5,504 nt of DNA from Gammaproteobacteria bacterium (GTDB taxonomy: Bacteria > Pseudomonadota > Gammaproteobacteria > Xanthomonadales > Xanthomonadaceae). This document shows positions 1 to 5,172 of this stretch, in pieces (position 1 is the first letter of the stretch; each line of letters begins with the position of its first letter). The DNA is taken from contig JAUIJO010000198.1 of the NCBI GenBank assembly GCA_030431185.1, forward strand, positions 1-5,504, in the 5' to 3' direction. A program made the position numbers and the translations under genes. The notes under the pieces were generated by a model. The model saw only the letters and a list, made by a program, of their open reading frames with translations, did no database searches and was not told where the DNA came from.

Positions 1-582
1 GAAACGGCCGCCGGGTTCGAACTGGTAGATCGTCAGGCCGCCGCGCTCGCTGTCGAAGAGCTTCTCCACCGTGCCGTCGGCGACGGCGACGACGGGCGTG
101 CCGCGTGGCGCCATGATGTCGAGCGCGTCGTGCCGGCGTCCTTCGCCGCGCGCATCGTCGTAGGTGTTGGACAAGCGATCCGCGGCAACGCCCCGGACAG
201 GGATCAGCAGATCGCCGGGCGCGGCGGGCCCCGCGATCGTCGCGGCCTCGCCTGCCTCGTCGTCTCGGCCGGTGTCCACGTCGGGGGGCATCGGGGGCGA
301 GGTCGGTCCGGATGCCGCGTCGTCCTGCGGTGGGGCGGGCGGAGACCTTGGCGTTGAGGGGGGCGGCTCGACAGGCACGGGATCGGGCGGGGGCGGCGAC
401 GCGGCATCGCCCGGCGCCGGTGCGGCCACCGGTGCCGCGTCGGGCGTCCCCTGGCCATCGCGATGCAGCAGGAAATACATCGCGTTGGCCCCCAGCAGGA
501 CCCCCACCACCAGGATCGACAGGGCCCTCAGCATCGGCGCACCCGCGATCCTGCCCGTGACGCGCGTCGGGCCGCCCCGCAT
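1..582 (-). CDS. M23-family metallopeptidase, membrane-anchored (C-terminus beyond window)
   Basis: The first 194 residues are visible and the gene runs off the left edge. Residues about 18-39 form one hydrophobic segment (LRALSILVVGVLLGANAMYF), either a membrane anchor or an uncleaved signal. Residues about 46-123 are a Pro/Ala-rich linker that would span periplasmic space. From about residue 125 the sequence matches the LytM/M23 fold: LLIPVRGV, then HDALDIMAPRGTPVVAVADG, in which H151 and D155 fit the HxxxD zinc-ligand motif. The second motif (HxH) would lie outside the window. M23 enzymes cut peptide cross-bridges in peptidoglycan. The ATG at 582 lies 7 bases after the stop of the L,D-transpeptidase, so the two are probably co-transcribed and perhaps translationally coupled. 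A second ATG at codon 17, just before the hydrophobic segment, is an alternative start. Family call is secure; substrate is unknown. Confidence 0.88.
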   Translation of the reverse strand, partial: MRGGPTRVTGRIAGAPMLRALSILVVGVLLGANAMYFLLHRDGQGTPDAAPVAAPAPGDAASPPPPDPVPVEPPPSTPRSPPAPPQDDAASGPTSPPMPPDVDTGRDDEAGEAATIAGPAAPGDLLIPVRGVAADRLSNTYDDARGEGRRHDALDIMAPRGTPVVAVADGTVEKLFDSERGGLTIYQFEPGGRF

Positions 583-589
583 CAGTGGA

Positions 590-1663
590 TCACTCGCGCA
601 GGACCGCCGGCGTGCCCGGCGAGACCGCCCCGGCCAGGGCCCGGGCGCTCCAGTTGGTCATGCGGATGCATCCATGCGAGGCGGTCTTGCCGATGGTGGA
701 CGGCTCGGGCGTGCCGTGGATGCCGTAATGCGGCTTGGACAGGTCCACCCAGACCACGCCGACGGGGTTGTTCGGACCGGGCGGGATCTTCGCCTTCTCG
801 TCGGACGCTTCCGCGTCCCAGAAGAGGTCGGGGTTGTAGTGGAAGACCGGGTCCTTGGCCACGCCATTGATCGTCCATTCGCCGATCGGCAGCGGATCGT
901 GCTGGCTGCCCATGGTCGCGGGATACTGGGCGAACACCTTGTCCTGCGCGTCCACCAGCATGATGGCCGCGTCGGACTTGTCGACCACGACCTTGGCCGC
1001 CTGCGGCAACGCCGCGGTCCCGTCGATCACGTTGGGCACGCGGATCGACTCGCCGGCCGCGAAGCGCGCCCCCGGGTTGAGCGTGCGCAGCAGGTCGGGG
1101 CTGGCGTGGAACTGTTCGCCGAGCGCCTCGGCCGCCGACTCGTAACCCAGTGCATCGAGCTTGGCCTTGGCCGCGATGTCGTCCGGCAACGCGACGAACG
1201 GACCGGCCACGTCGGCCGCCGCGATCGCGTGGTCGACCGTCGTCGCCGCCGCGTCGGCGGTCAGGGCCTTCCAGGTCGCGCCGTCGAGTTCGCCGGTCGC
1301 GTCCATGCCTGCGTGCTCCTGGAATCCGGCGATGGCCCGCGAGGTGTTGGAACCGTAGATGCCGTCGATCTCGCCGGGCGAGAAATGCGCGCGGTCGAGC
1401 AGCACCTGCACGCGCAGCCAACCCTCGGCCCGGGGGCTGTCCACCGAAGGCGGCGTCGCTTCGGATCCCGACGGGCTTGCCGGAGCCGGGCTGGCGTCAG
1501 CGCCCGTGTCCTGGTCGGCCGCGGGTGCCGCGTCCTGCCGGGGTGCCGGATCGGCGAGGGCGGAGAGGGGAAGCGCCAGGCTCAAAGAGAGGGCAAGCAC
1601 GCGGGCACAGGCACGTGTCAGCGGGCTTCGGGCAGACGGAAATCGCTTTTGCGCATCGATCAC
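590..1663 (-). CDS. L,D-transpeptidase (YkuD) with peptidoglycan-binding domain, secreted
   Basis: From a GTG at 1663 this is 357 residues. Residues 1-37 look like a signal peptide with a basic start, a core VLALSLSLALPLSALA and probable cleavage before D38. Residues about 80-136 resemble a PG_binding_1 domain (LDRAHFSPGEIDGIYGSNTS, then AIAGFQEHAG). Residues about 176-212 look LysM-like (LGEQFHASPDLLRTLNPGAR, then IRVPNV). Residues about 224-357 are the YkuD domain, with H316 in YGIHG and the signature SHGCIRM (H330, C332). The predicted nucleophile is C332. Such enzymes form 3-3 cross-links in peptidoglycan or attach proteins to it, in the periplasm. No in-frame ATG lies near the signal peptide; the GTG at 1663 was chosen because it sets up the signal peptide and has GGTGA 5 bases upstream. 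A GTG at 1672 is possible. An out-of-frame ATG at 1656 opens only 12 codons; a frameshift there cannot be excluded. It leads an operon with the M23 gene. Confidence 0.9.
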   Translation of the reverse strand: MIDAQKRFPSARSPLTRACARVLALSLSLALPLSALADPAPRQDAAPAADQDTGADASPAPASPSGSEATPPSVDSPRAEGWLRVQVLLDRAHFSPGEIDGIYGSNTSRAIAGFQEHAGMDATGELDGATWKALTADAAATTVDHAIAAADVAGPFVALPDDIAAKAKLDALGYESAAEALGEQFHASPDLLRTLNPGARFAAGESIRVPNVIDGTAALPQAAKVVVDKSDAAIMLVDAQDKVFAQYPATMGSQHDPLPIGEWTINGVAKDPVFHYNPDLFWDAEASDEKAKIPPGPNNPVGVVWVDLSKPHYGIHGTPEPSTIGKTASHGCIRMTNWSARALAGAVSPGTPAVLRE

Positions 1664-1668
1664 GGAGT

Positions 1669-1673
1669 TCACC
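1669..1673 (-). promoter_or_regulatory. Possible ribosome binding site for the L,D-transpeptidase GTG start
   Basis: On the minus strand this reads GGTGA and lies 5 bases before the GTG at 1663. It is a weak match to the Shine-Dalgarno consensus, but no better purine-rich stretch is near and no in-frame ATG exists, so it is the main support for that start. Confidence 0.35.
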
Positions 1674-2184
1674 AGGAGGGGATGTCGTCGACGATGCTGC
1701 GTGAGGCGATTGCGGCCCGATGTGAAATCCCGCGCCGAGTCTTGCTGGCAGATGAAGCGGGACCGGTCGCCGACCCTGTCCGGGCGACCTGCAAGCTGCC
1801 GATCGCCCGGCGCCCTGCATGGGGCCGGTGGAAGGACGACCGGAGGGTGGGGAGGGAGCTTGCGATGACAGCGTTGGACGTATTTTTCGGCCATCCCGGC
1901 CCTCCAGGCCACTCGGGATCGCAGGAGACCGTACTCGCCCCGGAACCGGGCCGCGCGGGGCGCGGATGTCCGACTGGCGTCGCCCGTGCACGTGAAACCT
2001 CGTATGGCGGGCCTTGCCGCCGGCCGCCGGAATTCCCGACGACCGGCGGTTCCGAGCCCCTCGGGTGTGACCTGGGACAAGAAATTCCCACGGATCCGGA
2101 TGATAGCGTTGTCATCGATGCGCCCCCACCGCCGTTCGTGCAGGCGCCGCATCCGTCAGCACGCACGATTTCAACCCAACAAGG

Positions 2185-2191
2185 AAGGAGG
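2185..2191 (+). promoter_or_regulatory. Ribosome binding site of the GH16 glucanase
   Basis: AAGGAGG lies 8 bases before the ATG at 2200. It is close to the ideal Shine-Dalgarno sequence and fixes the start of the glucanase just ahead of its signal peptide, suggesting efficient translation. Confidence 0.85.
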
Positions 2192-2199
2192 ACGGCAAC

Positions 2200-3621
2200 A
2201 TGAAGTTCCCGGCAAAGTGCATGGCAATCCTGGCTCTATCGCTGCTATCGGGCAGCGCGTTCGCGCAGAACTGGCAACTGGTCTGGAGCGACGAGTTCAA
2301 CGGCTCGATCGGACCCGACTGGGTGTTCGAGACCGGCAACGGCAGCGGCGGGTGGGGCAACAACGAGCTGCAGTACTACCGGCGCGAGAACGCCACGATC
2401 GAGAACAACACCCTGGCGATCACCGCGCGTCGCGAGGACTTCGGCGGCTACCGCTACACCTCCGCGCGCATGAAGACGCAGGGTCGCAAGACCTTCAAGT
2501 ACGGCCGCATCGAGGCGCGCATGAAGCTGCCCTCGTTCATGGGCGCGTGGCCGGCGTTCTGGGCGCTGGGCGCGAACCTGCCGCAGGTCGGCTGGCCGGC
2601 CTCCGGCGAGATCGACATCATGGAACACGTCAACAACGAAAACCGCAGCTACGGCACCATCCACTGGCAGGACCACAACGGCAACTACGCCCAGTACAGC
2701 GGCCACATCGACACCAGCGTCCAGGACTGGCACGTCTATGCCATCGAGTGGGACGCCAATGCGATCCGCTGGTACGTGGACGGCAACAAGTTCCACGAGG
2801 CCAGCATCCAGGGCGGGGTCAACGGCACGCAGGAGTTCCACAACGACTTCTTCCTGCTGCTGAACTTCGCCATCGGCGGCAACTGGCCCGGTTTCAACGT
2901 GGACGAGAGTCAGCTGCCCGCCAAGATGAACGTCGATTACGTGCGCGTGTATTCCGGTGACGGCGGCACGCCGGGCGTGGCTTCGGCCCACCAGCACTGC
3001 AACTACGGCGGTTACGGCGTGTCGCTCCCGGTGGGCCGCTACACGCTCTCGCAGCTGCAGGCACGCGGCGTCTACAACGACGACATCTCCTCGCTGCGCG
3101 TCGGCAGCGGCTACCAGGCCACGCTGTACGAGAACGACAACTTCAGCGGCGCCAGCGTCGTGAAGACCGCCGACACCTCGTGCCTGGTCGCCGACAGCTT
3201 CAACGACCGCACCTCGTCGATCGTCGTCGCGCCCTTCTCGCAGGGCTGGACGCGCACGATCGAGGCGGAGAACTTCAGCCTGCAGCAGGGCGTGCAGACC
3301 GAAGCCTGCTCCGAGGGCGGCCTCAACGTGGGCTGGATCGACCAGGGCGACTGGTTGTCGTATGCCGGGGTCAACTTCCCCGCCAGCGGCACCTACCGCG
3401 TCGAGTACCGCGTCGCGAGCCCGGGCGGCGGCGCGCTGTCGCTGGACCTCAACGCCGGCGGCATCGTGCTGGGCAGCGTGCAGGTCCCGGCGACCGGCGG
3501 CTGGCAGAACTGGACCACCGTGTCGCACACGGTGAACGTGTCGGCCGGCACCTACGACCTGGGTGTGTACGCGGCCCAGGGCGGCTGGAACATCAACTGG
3601 CTGCGGATCACCCGCCTGTAA
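2200..3621 (+). CDS. Secreted GH16 beta-glucanase (laminarinase type) with beta/gamma-crystallin and CBM6 domains
   Basis: The product is 473 residues. Residues 1-22 are a signal peptide ending AFA, with cleavage before Q23. Residues about 24-251 are a GH16 catalytic domain: it opens WQLVWSDEFNG, and residues 136-143 read GEIDIMEH, the ExDxxE motif in which E137 is the expected nucleophile, D139 the helper and E142 the acid/base. The Met in EIDIME is typical of the laminarinase branch, so cleavage of beta-1,3-glucan is the likely activity. Residues about 260-345 form a beta/gamma-crystallin domain with two calcium-clamp motifs, NDDISS (293-298) and NDRTSS (335-340), and a YENDNFSG Greek-key motif (310-317). 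C267 and C328 could pair. Residues about 349-473 are a CBM6 (TIEAENF, NVGWIDQGDWLSY, TGGWQNW, NINWL), which binds glucan chains. The enzyme probably attacks fungal or algal glucan outside the cell. It looks monocistronic, with a strong hairpin 35 bases after the stop. Substrate is inferred from family, not shown. Confidence 0.95.
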   Translation: MKFPAKCMAILALSLLSGSAFAQNWQLVWSDEFNGSIGPDWVFETGNGSGGWGNNELQYYRRENATIENNTLAITARREDFGGYRYTSARMKTQGRKTFKYGRIEARMKLPSFMGAWPAFWALGANLPQVGWPASGEIDIMEHVNNENRSYGTIHWQDHNGNYAQYSGHIDTSVQDWHVYAIEWDANAIRWYVDGNKFHEASIQGGVNGTQEFHNDFFLLLNFAIGGNWPGFNVDESQLPAKMNVDYVRVYSGDGGTPGVASAHQHCNYGGYGVSLPVGRYTLSQLQARGVYNDDISSLRVGSGYQATLYENDNFSGASVVKTADTSCLVADSFNDRTSSIVVAPFSQGWTRTIEAENFSLQQGVQTEACSEGGLNVGWIDQGDWLSYAGVNFPASGTYRVEYRVASPGGGALSLDLNAGGIVLGSVQVPATGGWQNWTTVSHTVNVSAGTYDLGVYAAQGGWNINWLRITRL

Positions 3622-3655
3622 GCCCGCGTGCGGGCCGCCTGGGCCCGCTGGAACC

Positions 3656-3711
3656 TGGATCCCCGGGGCGCGAGGGCCGCGTCCCGAAGCCGGCCGCGCC
3701 CCGGGGATCCA
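3656..3711 (+). terminator. Long perfect hairpin after the glucanase gene, possible terminator
   Basis: TGGATCCCCGGGGCGCG (3656-3672) and CGCGCCCCGGGGATCCA (3695-3711) are perfect inverted copies of 17 bases around a 22-base loop, starting 35 bases after the glucanase stop. Such a stem would be very stable in RNA and could end transcription or protect the 3' end of the mRNA. There is no T-run on either side, so it is not a standard intrinsic terminator. A smaller hairpin (GCCCG/CGGGC, 3622-3635) comes directly after the stop codon. Confidence 0.55.
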
Positions 3712-3961
3712 ATCGGAAGATCGACCCGCCCCTCCGTCGGCGGGCTCGAAGGGGCCGGCAAGGCGTGCCGGCCTCGTGGCAAGCGACGCTCGGGCGAACG
3801 TGGACGGGGCCGGGCCGCGGGCCGTCGGGCCGACGCCCCCGCCTTCGCATTCGTCGCCGTGGCACGCGTTTCGTCGGCACCCGCCCCGGTTCGTCGCAGC
3901 GTGTCTTGCAGCGGGCGGCGTGGCCGCCCATGTTGGTGTCCATGGGCGCCGTTCGCCCGTC

Positions 3962-3967
3962 GGAGGA
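3962..3967 (+). promoter_or_regulatory. Ribosome binding site of the small membrane protein
   Basis: GGAGGA lies 8 bases before the ATG at 3976. It decides the start: the frame stays open for more than 300 bases upstream, but that extension is unlike a protein. Confidence 0.75.
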
Positions 3968-3975
3968 CACTGCGC

Positions 3976-4197
3976 ATGAAGACCCTGATCGCCCTGCTGG
4001 CCTGGTGCCTGCTGCTGGTGCTGTGCTGGCCGCTGGCCTTGCTGGCCCTGGTGCTGTGGCCGCTCGCCTGGCTGGTGTCGCTGCCGTTCCGCCTGGTCGG
4101 GATCACCTTCTCGGCGCTGTTCGCGTTCCTGCATGCGCTGCTGACCCTGCCGGCCCGCTTGCTGGGTTGGCGGCCGTCTTCCGCGCATTACGCCTGA
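3976..4197 (+). CDS. Small Leu/Trp-rich membrane protein, 73 residues, function unknown
   Basis: I cannot name a function. The protein starts MKTLIALLAWCLLLVLCWPL and is hydrophobic almost throughout. Residues about 4-35 form one long or two tightly packed membrane segments broken by WP pairs (W18-P19, W28-P29). A short polar link (PFR, 37-39) is followed by a second segment at about 40-58, and the tail (ARLLGWRPSSAHYA) is basic and then polar. Leucine is encoded mostly by CTG, in keeping with a real gene in this genome. Small inner-membrane proteins of this look are common among xanthomonads, from memory and not from a search. The gene follows a hairpin-rich leader and lies 86 bases before the NTF2-like gene, with which it may share a transcript. 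Confidence 0.75.
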   Translation: MKTLIALLAWCLLLVLCWPLALLALVLWPLAWLVSLPFRLVGITFSALFAFLHALLTLPARLLGWRPSSAHYA

Positions 4198-4283
4198 CCC
4201 GTCCCGGCGGAGCCCGTCCGTCGCGCCGCCGATGCGCGACCGGGGCCACGCCGCCTCCCGCCCCTGCCTCCAGAGAGACTCCC

Positions 4284-4772
4284 ATGAAAAGACTGACCTG
4301 CCTGGTCGCGGCGCTGGCATGCGCCCCCGTCATGGCCGCCCCCGCCGCCTCCAGCGAGCAGGCGGCCGACGCCACGCCCTTGTTCGGGACCATCTCTGCG
4401 CTGGACACGGCCGTGTTCGATGCCTTCAACCACTGCAGCATCCCTGGGCGCCTGGGCGAACATGCCGGTTATTTCGCGCCCGATGTCGAGTTCTACCACG
4501 ACACCGGGGGCGTCACCTGGTCGCGGCAGGAGATGCTGGCCAACACGGAAAAGCATGTATGCGGCAACTTCCGCCGCGAACTGGTCCCGGGTTCGTTGAA
4601 GGTGTTCCCGATCAAGGGTTTCGGCGCGATCGAGCAGGGCACGCATCGCTTCTGCCAGTTCGACACGGGGCGTTGCGACGGCATCGCCGATTTCACCATC
4701 GTCTGGCGCCAGCTGGACGGCGGCTGGCAGATCACGCGCGTCCTGAGCTACGGGCACCAGCCCAACCGCTGA
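4284..4772 (+). CDS. Exported NTF2-like (SnoaL/DUF4440-type) protein
   Basis: The product is 162 residues. Residues 1-19 form a signal peptide (MKRLTCLVAALACAPVMAA), probably cleaved near A18-A19. C13 sits in ALAC, a poor lipobox, so a lipoprotein is less likely. Residues about 34-156 have the look of a small NTF2-like cone fold: an N-terminal helix with DTAVFDAFNHC, then YFAPDVEFYHDTGGVTWSRQ, strands KVFPIKGFGAIEQGTHRFC, FTIVWRQLDGGWQITRVLSY, and an end YGHQPNR. Four cysteines in the mature part (C51, C93, C124, C131) could form two disulfides in the periplasm. NTF2-like proteins range from enzymes to ligand binders, so no reaction can be given. The start is supported by AGAGAG 6 bases before the ATG. 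It lies 86 bases after the small membrane gene, on the same strand. Confidence 0.85.
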   Translation: MKRLTCLVAALACAPVMAAPAASSEQAADATPLFGTISALDTAVFDAFNHCSIPGRLGEHAGYFAPDVEFYHDTGGVTWSRQEMLANTEKHVCGNFRRELVPGSLKVFPIKGFGAIEQGTHRFCQFDTGRCDGIADFTIVWRQLDGGWQITRVLSYGHQPNR

Positions 4773-4782
4773 TGCGTCGCCA

Positions 4783-5172
4783 ATGCGTGGGGGCCGGTGC
4801 TATCGCCGCCCCGACGCCGTCGGTCCGGGTGACTTCCCGCACTGCGGGCGCCGCGGGCCGCCGCGCCAGGGTGGATCCTGCGCCCGGCCCGGGACGCACT
4901 CCAAGGGGAAGACCAGGGTCCAGACCGTCCTGCAAGCCGCCCTCGTCCTGTCCGGCCTGGTGCTGTGCGCCCTCGGCACGATGCGCGGACAGACCGCGCT
5001 GATCGTCATCGGCGGCGCGTTCCTCGTCATGGGCGTCGCGGCCTGGCAGCGCGCGTCTGGTCCGGCGCGCGGCGAACACCCGCGACGACTGAAGACAACG
5101 CAGCGGCCGAGCAGAGCGACAGGGTCGGCGGCGGCCTGCGCCGCGCACCTCAGCGTTGCGCGGCGAACGTGA
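4783..5172 (+). CDS. Doubtful small two-helix membrane protein, start unclear
   Basis: The frame opens at an ATG 10 bases after the NTF2-like gene, but its first 44 residues are Gly/Arg/Pro/Cys-rich and unlike a protein N-terminus. The believable part begins near 4915: residues about 48-67 (TVLQAALVLSGLVLCALGTM) and 71-88 (TALIVIGGAFLVMGVAAW) are two hydrophobic helices joined by a tight RGQ turn, followed by a basic tail. No ATG, GTG or TTG lies in frame between 4783 and this part. At 4915 the codon is AGG, preceded by AAGGGGA at a spacing of 5, where a start would be expected. The next ATG, at 4981, would leave one helix. The 3' end overlaps the convergent M23 gene by 23 bases. It may be a real gene with an unusual start, a decayed one, or chance. 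Confidence 0.35.
   Translation: MRGGRCYRRPDAVGPGDFPHCGRRGPPRQGGSCARPGTHSKGKTRVQTVLQAALVLSGLVLCALGTMRGQTALIVIGGAFLVMGVAAWQRASGPARGEHPRRLKTTQRPSRATGSAAACAAHLSVARRT
4903..4909 (+). promoter_or_regulatory. Orphan ribosome-binding-like sequence before codon AGG at 4915
   Basis: AAGGGGA lies 5 bases before 4915, the point where the hydrophobic protein segment begins. The codon in the start position is AGG, one base away from ATG. The site therefore has no usable start codon at the normal distance. Confidence 0.3.

Larger units (their letters stand above)
1664..2199. other. Divergent intergenic region between the L,D-transpeptidase and glucanase genes
   Basis: This 536-base spacer should carry the promoters of both diverging genes, but I cannot place either with confidence. 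It contains one of the few AT-rich spots of the window (TATTTTT at 1881-1887). It also holds a TGTGA half-site at 2066-2070, a small inverted repeat GATGA/TCATC around 2099-2116, and a GCCGCCGG/CCGGCGGT hairpin near 2023-2050 without a T-run. Open frames on both strands here are Pro/Gly/Arg-rich and lack recognisable domains, so I treat it as non-coding. One 112-codon frame (1865-2203) has a good ribosome binding site and is discussed as a finding. Confidence 0.6.
3622..3975. other. GC-rich non-coding stretch with several hairpins
   Basis: No credible gene lies here; the open frame that runs through it into the next gene is Arg/Gly/Pro-rich and lacks any domain. Besides the long inverted repeat it holds CCCGCC/GGCGGG (3725-3744, loop 8), GGCCGGCA/TGCCGGCC (3753-3773, loop 5), GGGCGGC/GCCGCCC (3913-3929, loop 3) and GGGCG/CGCCC (3944-3958, loop 5). 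The last two sit just upstream of the ribosome binding site of the small membrane protein and could fold in its 5' leader. No promoter could be placed. Confidence 0.55.

Noticed and set aside
1860..1886. Promoter TTGCGA, 15-base spacer, TATTTT
   Set aside because: Each hexamer matches only four of six bases, the spacing is short, and it would lie over 300 bases before the glucanase.
1664..2152. N-terminal extension of the L,D-transpeptidase to an ATG at 2152
   Set aside because: It would put about 163 unstructured residues ahead of a good signal peptide and has no domain.
164..2203. 679-codon open frame on the plus strand
   Set aside because: It runs antisense to the L,D-transpeptidase and M23 genes, is Arg/Gly-rich and has no domain; long shadow frames are usual at this GC content.
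3628..3975. Upstream extension of the 73-residue membrane protein
   Set aside because: The added part is Arg/Gly/Pro-rich and crosses the hairpins, whereas GGAGGA is well placed for the ATG at 3976.
2245..4320. 691-codon open frame on the minus strand
   Set aside because: It lies antisense to the clearly real GH16-CBM6 gene and the small membrane gene, and its product is low-complexity.
4836..4848. CCCGC/GCGGG hairpin as terminator of the NTF2-like gene
   Set aside because: A 5-bp stem without a T-run is expected by chance in sequence this GC-rich.
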